Assembly: GCA_030615475.1 (NCBI GenBank)
Contig: JAUWZF010000017.1
Span: 1 to 10,380, forward strand
Source of the DNA: Dehalococcoidales bacterium
GTDB taxonomy: Bacteria; Chloroflexota; Dehalococcoidia; Dehalococcoidales; RBG-16-60-22
Direction: 5' to 3'
DNA: 10,380 bases
Shown one piece after another: positions 1 to 5,058 of this stretch. The first letter of the stretch is position 1. Each line of letters opens with the position of its first letter. The translations under genes and the position numbers were made by a program. The notes below the pieces were generated by a model. It saw only the letters and a program-made list of their open reading frames with translations. It had not been told where the DNA came from and searched no databases.

Positions 1-407
1 CCGATGATATTAAGATTGACACGTTCCGCTCCAGCGGGCCCGGCGGCCAGCACATGCAGAAAACGAGCAGCGCCGTGCGGGTAACGCACCTGCCGACAGG
101 GCTGGTGGCGACCTGCCAGAGCGAGCGTTCTCAGCATATGAACAAGGAGTTTGCCATCAAGATACTCCGGGCGCGCCTCCTGGAACAGGAGCTGGAGAAG
201 AGGGAAGAGGAGAAAGCAAGACTGAAGGGAGAGAGGATAGAGGCAGGGTGGGGCAATCAAATCAGGAGCTACGTCCTGCACCCGTACCGGATGGTCAAGG
301 ACCACCGGACCGACTACGAGACGAGTGATACCGAGGCCGTGCTGGACGGGGAGCTGGACGGCTTTATCGACGCTTATTTGCGCGCCTCAATGGGGAAGGA
401 AGAATGA
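1..407 (+). CDS. prfB: Peptide chain release factor 2, C-terminal part (5' end outside window)
   Basis: Release factor 2 recognises UGA/UAA stop codons and triggers hydrolysis of peptidyl-tRNA on the ribosome. The reading frame is open from base 3, with no start codon needed, and about 134 residues are present. The catalytic GGQ loop is at bases 42-50 in the context [17 protein letters not shown], followed by THLPTG and then the charged helix that ends the catalytic domain. The C-terminal stretch with [19 protein letters not shown] and [14 protein letters not shown] is typical of RF2 rather than RF1. The N-terminal domain, the tripeptide anticodon and any programmed frameshift site lie upstream of the window. 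The stop TGA overlaps the ATG of the next gene (ATGA at 404-407), which suggests translational coupling with the secreted peptidase. Residues after GGQ are HMQKTSS rather than the E. coli-type HVNRTES, a lineage variation seen in non-proteobacterial RF2. Confidence 0.95.
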   Translation, partial: DDIKIDTFRSSGPGGQHMQKTSSAVRVTHLPTGLVATCQSERSQHMNKEFAIKILRARLLEQELEKREEEKARLKGERIEAGWGNQIRSYVLHPYRMVKDHRTDYETSDTEAVLDGELDGFIDAYLRASMGKEE

Positions 408-1516
408 TTAAGAAAATTTCGTTAACAGCCTTGTTCATTTGCTTGTTGCTCGTCTTTTTGAGCCCCGCTACGGTATGGGCCGACGGTGAGTTGGCCGTGA
501 CAGATAGCTCGGCGGAGATGGACTTTCCGATGAGGCTCATTTTTGAAATATCCGCCGGGAGCAACGTCGACATTACCGATATTCGCCTGTGCTACGTGGT
601 CAACCGCATGGAGCACGTGCAGGTCTTTAGTGAGATATATGTCGGTTTCGCGCCGTCGACGACGGTAACGACGCAGTGGGTCTGGGACATGAGGAAAACG
701 GGCGGTCTGCCGCCGGGGTCGAGCGTGGACTACTGGTGGCAGGTAACCGATGCCGGCGGGAAAGAAGTGCATACCGTACCGGCCCGGATTGAAATCGAGG
801 ATAACCGATATGACTGGCGGAGAATCACCGAGGGTAAGGTTACGCTTTTCTGGTACGAGGGTGATAATGCCTTCGCGGAAGAGCTCATGGCAGCAGCCCA
901 GACAGCGCTGTCCCGTCTGGCGGAGAATACCGGCGCCGAGCTGGGAAGCCCGGTACGTTTTTACATTTATGCCAATTCTACGGACCTGAGGGGGTCCATG
1001 ATTTACCCCCAGGAATGGACGGGTGGTGTTGCTTTTACCCGTTACGGCATTATCGCTATCGGCATTGAGCCTAATCTGCGCGATGTAGACTGGGGCAAAC
1101 GGGTAATTGCCCACGAGCTGACGCATCTGGTGATACACCAGGTGACCTTTAATCCTTATAGCGATTTGCCCACCTGGCTCGACGAGGGTCTGGCGATGAC
1201 GGCCGAGGGTGAACTGGAGTCCGGTTTTACGAATGCTCTGGCCAGAGCCCGGAACGAGAATAAGCTTATCTCAGTGCGCAGCCTGGCCAGTCCGTTTTCC
1301 GCCTATGCCGATGAGTCTCTCCTGGCTTATGCTCAGAGCTACAGGCTGGTGGAGTATCTTATCGATAATTACGGGCGGGAAGAGATGTTTGAACTGCTCA
1401 ATACCTTCAGGCAGGGCAGCGGATATGACGAGGCTCTGGAGAAGGTCTACGGGTTCGATATGGACGGGTTGAATACCCTGTGGCGGGCTTCTTTAGAGAC
1501 CGTCGCGGTCCCGTAA
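404..1516 (+). CDS. Secreted gluzincin metallopeptidase, MA-like (Peptidase_MA_2 type)
   Basis: This 370-residue protein is probably an exported zinc peptidase. Residues 1-27 form a signal peptide: the MIKK basic end, a hydrophobic run [12 protein letters not shown], and a likely cleavage site after TVWA. Residues about 30-135 look like a beta-rich domain of unknown role. The catalytic part follows. HELTH is at residues 237-241 and [11 protein letters not shown] supplies the third ligand Glu261, 20 residues after His241, which is the HExxH...E gluzincin arrangement. The helical C-terminus ([13 protein letters not shown]..., then FGFDMDGL-like YGFDMDGL) matches the tail usual in this peptidase family. 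All three zinc ligands and the catalytic Glu238 are present, so it should be active. The substrate is unknown. The start overlaps the prfB stop by 4 bases, implying coupled translation, although no functional link to release factor is evident. The gene ends 2 bases before a convergent gene. Confidence 0.85.
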   Translation: MIKKISLTALFICLLLVFLSPATVWADGELAVTDSSAEMDFPMRLIFEISAGSNVDITDIRLCYVVNRMEHVQVFSEIYVGFAPSTTVTTQWVWDMRKTGGLPPGSSVDYWWQVTDAGGKEVHTVPARIEIEDNRYDWRRITEGKVTLFWYEGDNAFAEELMAAAQTALSRLAENTGAELGSPVRFYIYANSTDLRGSMIYPQEWTGGVAFTRYGIIAIGIEPNLRDVDWGKRVIAHELTHLVIHQVTFNPYSDLPTWLDEGLAMTAEGELESGFTNALARARNENKLISVRSLASPFSAYADESLLAYAQSYRLVEYLIDNYGREEMFELLNTFRQGSGYDEALEKVYGFDMDGLNTLWRASLETVAVP

Positions 1517-1518
1517 AA

Positions 1519-1719
1519 TTATCTCTGGCGTCCGGTAGTCGCTACCGGTTTGGCTTTTACCGCTTTTACGGCATCCTGAATTTTAGGGAGCGTTACGTCT
1601 TTGCGATTCCAGGTGGCACCGCACTGGATACATTCGATATAGACGCCGTAGATATCGCATTCCAGCGAGAGGTCGCCACCGCATCTTTTACACGCTTTAG
1701 GCCGGACTAAACAGAGCAT
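1519..1719 (-). CDS. Small zinc-ribbon protein
   Basis: This is a 66-residue protein with two CxxC knuckles, CKRC at residues 10-13 and CIQC at 30-33, separated by a short beta-like segment. That is the layout of a minimal zinc ribbon. The tail (KIQDAVKAVKAKPVATTGRQR) is basic and could contact nucleic acid. I chose the ATG at 1719 over the in-frame ATG at 1746 because AAGGAG stands 4 bases ahead of it (1724-1729 on the complement); the extra nine residues of the longer form would include the ribosome binding site. Two more cysteines, Cys3 and Cys21, are also present. Function is unknown; zinc ribbons of this size are often conserved hypothetical proteins. It converges on the metallopeptidase gene with only 2 bases between stop codons, so transcripts of the two probably overlap. 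Confidence 0.75.
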   Translation of the reverse strand: MLCLVRPKACKRCGGDLSLECDIYGVYIECIQCGATWNRKDVTLPKIQDAVKAVKAKPVATTGRQR

Positions 1720-1828
1720 TTTTCTCCTTCTATCAGGGAATAGCATGGCTGTAAATTATTCCCCTGTAAACCTACTTCTGATGATATTCGCTGGCAGGTT
1801 TTTTTTGAATACTGTCAACCCTTATTCT

Positions 1829-1867
1829 GGTAATAACGCACTTTCAAATTAACTGGTGGTTATTACC
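1829..1867. repeat. Inverted repeat GGTAATAAC / GTTATTACC
   Basis: The 9-bp arms are perfect (1829-1837 and 1859-1867) with a 21-base AT-rich spacer. The outer bases CTG and CCAG pair as well if one G is bulged. There is no T-tract directly after either arm, so this is not an obvious terminator. It may be the end of a miniature element or a regulatory hairpin. Confidence 0.5.
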
Positions 1868-1920
1868 CAGTATCTGCCCTTAGGACTTTTGGTAAGAATT
1901 CCAGTATTTGTTAACCTCAC

Positions 1921-1997
1921 CCCTTCAGGGTGAACCTTCATGATGAACCCTTCAGGGTGAACCCCTGTTTCCCTTCAGGGTGAACCTTCAGGGTAAA
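1921..1997. repeat. Cluster of CCCTTCAGGGTGAAC direct repeats
   Basis: Three exact 15-base copies start at 1921, 1948 and 1971, and a partial fourth (CCTTCAGGGTAAA) starts at 1985. Spacing is irregular: 27, 23 and about 14 bases. Each unit contains the near palindrome CACCC-TTCA-GGGTG, so each can form a small hairpin. The region is non-coding. Confidence 0.75.
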
Positions 1998-2001
1998 GCT
2001 G

Positions 2002-2084
2002 CGGGATAAGCCGCAGAGGATACTGGGTGGCTTGCCTTCGCTGAAGCTTGAGCGCAAGCAGGCCTGGGTGGGAATAGAAACATC
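2002..2084 (+). repeat. Dispersed intergenic repeat, copy A (interrupted)
   Basis: It begins CGGGATAAGCC at 2002, continues GATAC-like to GGGTGG at 2030, then has 35 bases of unrelated sequence, and resumes GGGTGGGAATAGA at 2066. The same two blocks occur in the same order and orientation at 8571-8619 and 10329-10380. The extra 35 bases here contain a bulged hairpin (CGCT/AGCG inside GCTTG/CAAGC). Confidence 0.65.
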
Positions 2085-2096
2085 ACCCCGAATAGC

Positions 2097-2126
2097 TTGC
2101 CATATTTACGGGCTAAGTGCTAGACT
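2097..2126 (+). promoter_or_regulatory. Candidate promoter of radC
   Basis: TTGCCA (2097-2102) and TAGACT (2121-2126) are separated by 18 bases. The -35 box matches consensus at five of six positions and the -10 box at four. Transcription would begin near 2133, almost at the ATG used here, so the mRNA would be nearly leaderless or would start translation at the internal ATG at 2168. Confidence 0.3.
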
Positions 2127-2134
2127 AGGCTGGC

Positions 2135-2845
2135 ATGAAAAAGCTCCATCAGGTTAAATACAGTTCGATGACCATTCATGATTTACCCGTCGCCGACAGG
2201 CCGAGGGAGAGGTTGCAGAGGCTCGGGGTGGAGGCATTGTCCGCCCAGGAAATACTGGCGTTGATACTGGGGAGGGGCATCGCCGGGGAGTCGGTGATGG
2301 TGACCGCCCAGAGGCTGCTCAGCCAGTTCGGGGGGCTCAAGGGGATTACCGGGGCCTCGCTCGAGGAGCTGTCCCAGGTGCGGGGCATCGGCATCGCCAA
2401 GGCCTCCCAGATAAAAGCGGCCGTGGAACTGGCCAGTCGGGTAGAAGGCTACTCGGAATCGGCGGGCAAGACATCGGTAAAGACCCCCGAAGATGTGGCC
2501 GGGCTGGTGCAGGGGAGGCTGAAAGGAAAGAAGAAGGAATATTTTCTGGCGTTACTGCTCGATACCAGGAACCAGTTGATAAGGGTGGCGGAAATATCGG
2601 TCGGCAGCCTGGACAGCAGTATCGTTCATCCCAGGGAGGTATTCAAGGAGGCGATATCCGCCAGTGCCGCCGCGGTCATCTTCGTCCACAACCACCCTTC
2701 CGGGGATACCGAGGCATCGGAAGACGACATACGGTTGACGAAACGGCTGGCCGAAGCCGGGGAGATTGTGGGCATAGATGTCCTCGACCATATTATCATC
2801 GGCGGGAAGAACTATGTCAGCCTGAAAAAGGAGGGACTGTTCTAA
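2135..2845 (+). CDS. radC: RadC family protein (UPF0758, JAMM/MPN domain)
   Basis: This 236-residue protein matches the family in length and layout. An N-terminal region (MTIHDLPVADRPRERL...LSAQEILALIL) leads into a helix-hairpin-helix block (SLEELSQVRGIGIAKASQI, about residues 75-95). A JAMM metal-binding domain then carries HNHPSGD at residues 185-191 and Asp198, the expected HxH...D zinc ligands. Historically named a DNA repair protein, the family's real role is unsettled, and many homologues ride on mobile elements. No Shine-Dalgarno sequence precedes the ATG at 2135. The in-frame ATG at 2168 gives MTIHDLP, which is where many family members begin, so the true start could be there. The last 15 codons, through the stop, are duplicated exactly at 3654-3699. 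The gene itself is intact and points towards the convergent transglutaminase-like gene. Confidence 0.92.
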   Translation: MKKLHQVKYSSMTIHDLPVADRPRERLQRLGVEALSAQEILALILGRGIAGESVMVTAQRLLSQFGGLKGITGASLEELSQVRGIGIAKASQIKAAVELASRVEGYSESAGKTSVKTPEDVAGLVQGRLKGKKKEYFLALLLDTRNQLIRVAEISVGSLDSSIVHPREVFKEAISASAAAVIFVHNHPSGDTEASEDDIRLTKRLAEAGEIVGIDVLDHIIIGGKNYVSLKKEGLF

Positions 2846-2846
2846 T
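2801..2846 (+). repeat. 46-bp direct repeat, left copy (radC 3' end)
   Basis: This segment starts GGCGGGAAGAACTATG and runs through the radC stop codon to TTCTAAT. It is identical base for base to 3654-3699, 853 bases away in the same orientation. It encodes the RadC C-terminus GGKNYVSLKKEGLF. A repeat that preserves a gene's 3' end is the classic appearance of an integration site. Confidence 0.9.
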
Positions 2847-2864
2847 TTACCGGTACCGCCGAGC

Positions 2865-3479
2865 TTAGTCCAGGTATAAAGCCAGCCAGCACTCATCGGT
2901 GGTAGGTTCTATATACCAAAACTCATTGCCAATCCGCGCCATGCAGATAGCGTGGTACTGGTCGGCTCTAACGGGTTGGCCATACCACTTCTCATATTCT
3001 TGAGGAGGCAGGGCTACAACAGACAGGTACATGCCTGCGGCCATAGCCCTGTCTCTCAACTGTAAAGCGAAGTCCTCACACTGACCATTCAGCGATATCA
3101 ATCCCCGGTTATCCGCAATGAAAGTAATGCTCTGGTCGGTATCGTCGTTTTTCAGGAACTCAAAAAGTTGTTCCGGGCTATCCCAGTCTTTCAGTAGCAC
3201 CGGCACCTCGAGGGGCACCGGAACTTTCTTCTCAATATAAATGGGCTGTATCACCTCGATGGTCCGTACCGGTTTTTCCACTGATACCGTTTTTACTGCC
3301 TCGATATAGACGGGCTCGATAACGGGGTAACTCGAGTTTTTGACATACGTGATGATGTGAGTCTTGGCATGGGTTAATCCCACATTGAGGGCCAGAGTCC
3401 ATGTAGCGCAGATGACAAGAACGATGGCTACAGGCACGATGACTTTGCCTTTGATTGTGGCTATTTTATCAAGCAACAT
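2865..3479 (-). CDS. Membrane-anchored transglutaminase-like (papain-fold) protein
   Basis: This 204-residue protein has one N-terminal membrane segment (about residues 13-33, VIVPVAIVLVICATWTLAL). A Val/Pro-rich linker follows (about 44-98) with repeated PVYIE/QPIYIE-type strands, and then a compact C-terminal domain. The domain holds NGQCEDFALQL with Cys134, YHAIC with His176 and WYIEPTTDE with Glu191, the Cys-His-acid order of transglutaminase-like cysteine enzymes. The topology suggests the catalytic domain is outside the membrane. Substrate and reaction are unknown; peptidase, transamidase or peptidoglycan-related roles are all possible. The start at 3479 has only a weak AGGA-like site upstream (CAGGACCTATC-ATG). 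The gene lies alone between the two 46-bp radC-end repeats, on the opposite strand to radC, so it may be cargo of a small insertion. Confidence 0.65.
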   Translation of the reverse strand: MLLDKIATIKGKVIVPVAIVLVICATWTLALNVGLTHAKTHIITYVKNSSYPVIEPVYIEAVKTVSVEKPVRTIEVIQPIYIEKKVPVPLEVPVLLKDWDSPEQLFEFLKNDDTDQSITFIADNRGLISLNGQCEDFALQLRDRAMAAGMYLSVVALPPQEYEKWYGQPVRADQYHAICMARIGNEFWYIEPTTDECWLALYLD

Positions 3480-3537
3480 AGATAGGTCCTGGTATCACTC
3501 CGGTAAGAGTAACTACGATAAATTTTACAATGCCGGT

Positions 3538-3543
3538 ATTATA
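3538..3543 (-). promoter_or_regulatory. -10 box candidate for the transglutaminase-like gene
   Basis: A perfect TATAAT reads on the minus strand at 3543-3538, about 60 bases upstream of the start at 3479. No good -35 box stands 16-18 bases further upstream, only TTTAAT-like sequence. Confidence 0.35.
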
Positions 3544-3653
3544 CTGGTCATAAAAAAGACATTAAAATTTTATTAAAAGAGGCATTACGCGTAGATGAAA
3601 GTCAGCTATGGCCGTTAAATACGGGCGGAAATGCTCGAAGGCTAAATATTACC

Positions 3654-3699
3654 GGCGGGAAGAACTATGTCAGCCTGAAAAAGGAGGGACTGTTCTAAT
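3654..3699 (+). repeat. 46-bp direct repeat, right copy (orphan radC 3' end)
   Basis: This is an exact copy of 2801-2846, including the radC stop codon, without the rest of radC in front of it. Similarity stops sharply on the right (TAATAC here, TAATTT at the left copy) and fades within a base or two on the left. It is not part of any open gene here. Confidence 0.9.
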
Positions 3700-3768
3700 A
3701 CGCTCTTCCCGCTTCTGAAATCCTTCATGATAGTTATACAGTCATCATTAAGGATGAACCTCTCTGTC

Positions 3769-3805
3769 ATAGTCGGGCTTCAGCCTGAAGGCTTGACCCG
3801 ACTAT
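3769..3805. repeat. Hairpin ATAGTCGGG / CCCGACTAT
   Basis: The 9-bp arms are perfect (3769-3777, 3797-3805) around a 19-base loop that itself contains CTTCAGCCTGAAG. It lies downstream of the cupin gene and has no T-tract, so it is more repeat-like than terminator-like. Confidence 0.5.
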
Positions 3806-3828
3806 CCGGACCTCTATACCCCCCGGCT

Positions 3829-3853
3829 GGATTCCCACTTTCGTGGGAATGAC
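3829..3853. repeat. REP-like hairpin ATTCCCAC-TTTC-GTGGGAAT
   Basis: The stem has 8 bp (3831-3838, 3843-3850) with a four-base loop, in the context GG-ATTCCCAC...GTGGGAAT-GAC. Hairpins of the form GGATTCCCGC-TTTC-GCGGGAATGAC are dispersed intergenic repeats in many bacterial genomes; that comparison is from memory. It lies 21 bases past the cupin stop codon and may mark the end of that transcript. Confidence 0.5.
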
Positions 3854-3873
3854 ACCTGGCGGCAATTTGTCCG

Positions 3874-4332
3874 CTAATGTTCTTCCGTCATTATCGGTTT
3901 TGATTCATCTTCCGGTTTGCGTACGTACTTGGCCGTCAGCGCGATATCCATGAAGACAATGGGTTTGCGGATTATCTTGAACTCCAGTGGCGTATGGACC
4001 ATGCCGGCCGGGATATGTATGAAACAGGTTTCGGTAATGACAAATTTTTCCTGCTCGCCCTCGGGCCCCACGTAAAGCCAGACTTCAGCATCAAATTCAT
4101 TCACCCTGGTGGCATCGGCGTTCTGGAAAGCCAGGAACTGGTCGAAATCGTGGGTATGGGGTTCGTTTATCATCAGGAAAGGTTCCGTGACGCAGAACCA
4201 GTCCATCCTGTAGCCGGAGTCCCATTCCCTGCCCCAGATATGGAAAGAGGGGGCGGTAAGCTCCGGATATAGCTTGGCGAAATCTCCAACGGGTTTGCTT
4301 TTGTAGTACTTGGCATACTTCTCTGAAACCAT
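3874..4332 (-). CDS. Cupin-domain protein
   Basis: This 152-residue cytosolic protein has no signal peptide and shows a single cupin barrel. Motif 1 is seen as EPHTHDFDQFLAF with His59 and His61, followed by Gln65 where a metal-binding Glu is more usual. Motif 2 is FIHIPAGMVHTPLEF with Pro108, Gly110 and His113. Three histidines remain to bind a metal, so either a metalloenzyme or a small-molecule sensor/binding role is possible, and the substrate cannot be told. The first 45 residues, rich in Tyr and Trp (KYYKSKP, FHIWGREWDSGYRMDWF), precede the barrel. AAGGAG stands 8 bases ahead of the ATG at 4332, and a good promoter lies at 4365-4394. The gene appears to be monocistronic, because a strong terminator separates it from the regulator gene upstream on the same strand. 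Confidence 0.75.
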   Translation of the reverse strand: MVSEKYAKYYKSKPVGDFAKLYPELTAPSFHIWGREWDSGYRMDWFCVTEPFLMINEPHTHDFDQFLAFQNADATRVNEFDAEVWLYVGPEGEQEKFVITETCFIHIPAGMVHTPLEFKIIRKPIVFMDIALTAKYVRKPEDESKPIMTEEH

Positions 4333-4364
4333 GCTTCTTCTCCTTATTTAATAGTACTTTAATG

Positions 4365-4394
4365 ATTATACGTTGAGGATTCCTTTCATTTCAA
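4365..4394 (-). promoter_or_regulatory. Promoter of the cupin gene
   Basis: On the minus strand TTGAAA (4394-4389) and a perfect TATAAT (4370-4365) are 18 bases apart. Transcription would start near 4358, giving a leader of about 25 bases that contains the AAGGAG site. Confidence 0.6.
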
Positions 4395-4402
4395 ATGTAT
4401 GC

Positions 4403-4448
4403 AAAAAAATGTGAGCTATGCATCCCCGGAATTGAATGCATAGCTCAC
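4403..4448 (-). terminator. Rho-independent terminator of the winged-helix gene
   Basis: A perfect 13-bp stem (GTGAGCTATGCAT at 4411-4423 with its complement at 4436-4448) encloses a 12-base loop. Read on the minus strand, ATTTTTTT follows at once (4410-4403). It lies about 73 bases past the stop of the regulator gene and just upstream of the cupin promoter, so it insulates the two genes. Confidence 0.8.
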
Positions 4449-4463
4449 TATAATAAAGGAGGT

Positions 4464-4490
4464 CACACAGGCCAGCATCCTCCCTGTGTG
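4464..4490. repeat. Short inverted repeat CACACAGG / CCTGTGTG
   Basis: The 8-bp arms are perfect (4464-4471, 4483-4490) with an 11-base loop, between the regulator's stop codon and the terminator. On the minus strand no T-run follows. It may be a second hairpin that helps protect the 3' end of the mRNA. Confidence 0.4.
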
Positions 4491-4521
4491 CCGCTATCGG
4501 CCAGGGGAGGGTAGTAACCGA

Positions 4522-4851
4522 TTACCTGACCTTAACCGCTTCTTTTTCCAGTTTTTCTATTTTCTGTTCCTGCTCCGGGCTTATCTCGATGCCCAGCATC
4601 TTTAATCTTTTTACCACGTCTCTAGACCTGGTCCGGTTCTTTCTTATGAATTCGAAAATAGCCTCTCTACCTATCACGGTAAGCTGATAACCGGTTCTCC
4701 GGTGTCCCTTCAAGTAGCCGCGGTTTACCAGGGAAGTGTAGAGATAGCCGATATATTCACTGGTAATGTCCATCGGGCGGGTCAGCAATCTATCGCCTGT
4801 TTTGGTATTAACCACAGTGGCCATCAGTATTATCATTTCACTGGGCAGCAT
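4522..4851 (-). CDS. Winged-helix DNA-binding protein, probable transcription regulator
   Basis: This 109-residue protein shows a winged-helix pattern. A first helix (SEMIILMATVV) is followed by a helix-turn-helix region with ITSEYIGYLYTSLVNRGYL as the likely recognition helix, and then a two-strand wing (KGHRRTGYQLTVIG). From about residue 65 a long charged helix follows (REAIFEFIRKN..., then SPEQEQKIEKLEKEAVKVR), probably for dimerisation. It resembles the small PadR/MarR-like families but I cannot name one. GGGGGGAG just ahead of the ATG supports the start at 4851. A near-consensus promoter precedes it and contains a short palindrome that also overlaps a divergent promoter towards the solute-binding protein gene. 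Autoregulation, and control of that neighbour, are therefore plausible but inferred. A strong terminator follows the gene. Confidence 0.65.
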   Translation of the reverse strand: MLPSEMIILMATVVNTKTGDRLLTRPMDITSEYIGYLYTSLVNRGYLKGHRRTGYQLTVIGREAIFEFIRKNRTRSRDVVKRLKMLGIEISPEQEQKIEKLEKEAVKVR

Positions 4852-4884
4852 TCTCTCCCCCCTTTAAATAAAGTCACTAGACAA

Positions 4885-4913
4885 AAAATAGCACAATATG
4901 TGACATTTGTCAA
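4885..4913 (-). promoter_or_regulatory. Strong promoter of the winged-helix gene
   Basis: On the minus strand a perfect TTGACA (4913-4908) and TATTTT (4890-4885) stand exactly 17 bases apart. The start site would be near 4878, leaving a leader of about 27 bases with a G-rich ribosome binding site. Confidence 0.75.
4901..4912. promoter_or_regulatory. Candidate operator palindrome TGACA-TT-TGTCA
   Basis: The 5-bp arms around two central bases cover the -35 box of the winged-helix promoter and also the -35 of the divergent candidate promoter. A dimeric winged-helix protein bound here would block both. This is inference from position. Confidence 0.4.
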
Positions 4914-4934
4914 CTTTTAGTCGTGAATTATACT
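4907..4934 (+). promoter_or_regulatory. Candidate divergent promoter for the solute-binding protein gene
   Basis: TTGTCA (4907-4912) and TATACT (4929-4934) are 16 bases apart, each matching consensus at five of six positions. The leader to the ATG at 5059 would be about 115 bases. Confidence 0.45.
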
Positions 4935-5058
4935 TCTTGCATACGATTGGTGGTTTTTTCACAACCTCGGCGCCTCTCCAGCTGGCCGTGGCGCGTATAT
5001 CGTGCATGGGAAACGACTTTGTGTTATATAGTCCCTGGAGAATCTTTTAGAGCTAACC

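Larger units (their letters stand above)
1720..2134. other. Repeat-rich intergenic region between the zinc-ribbon gene and radC
   Basis: No gene is visible in these 415 bases. In order they hold: a T-tract after a weak AAACCT/AGGTTT stem (1768-1806); an inverted repeat GGTAATAAC/GTTATTACC (1829-1837 and 1859-1867) that extends to CTGG/CCCAG with one bulged base; a cluster of short CCCTTCAGGGTGAAC repeats (1921-1997); a dispersed repeat copy with an internal hairpin (2002-2084); and a weak candidate promoter for radC (2097-2126). Confidence 0.7.

Noticed and set aside
422..1138. 238-codon open frame on the minus strand
   Set aside because: It is a shadow of the metallopeptidase gene, which has a signal peptide, HELTH and an overlapping start with prfB. 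The antisense product is Arg/His/Pro-rich and has no recognisable domain.
1921..1997. Possible CRISPR array
   Set aside because: Units are only 15 bases, spacing is 14-27 bases and irregular, and no cas gene is in the window.
4455..4463. AAAGGAGGT on the plus strand as the ribosome binding site of an unlisted gene
   Set aside because: No start codon opens a convincing frame after it; the sequence downstream is the antisense of the winged-helix gene.
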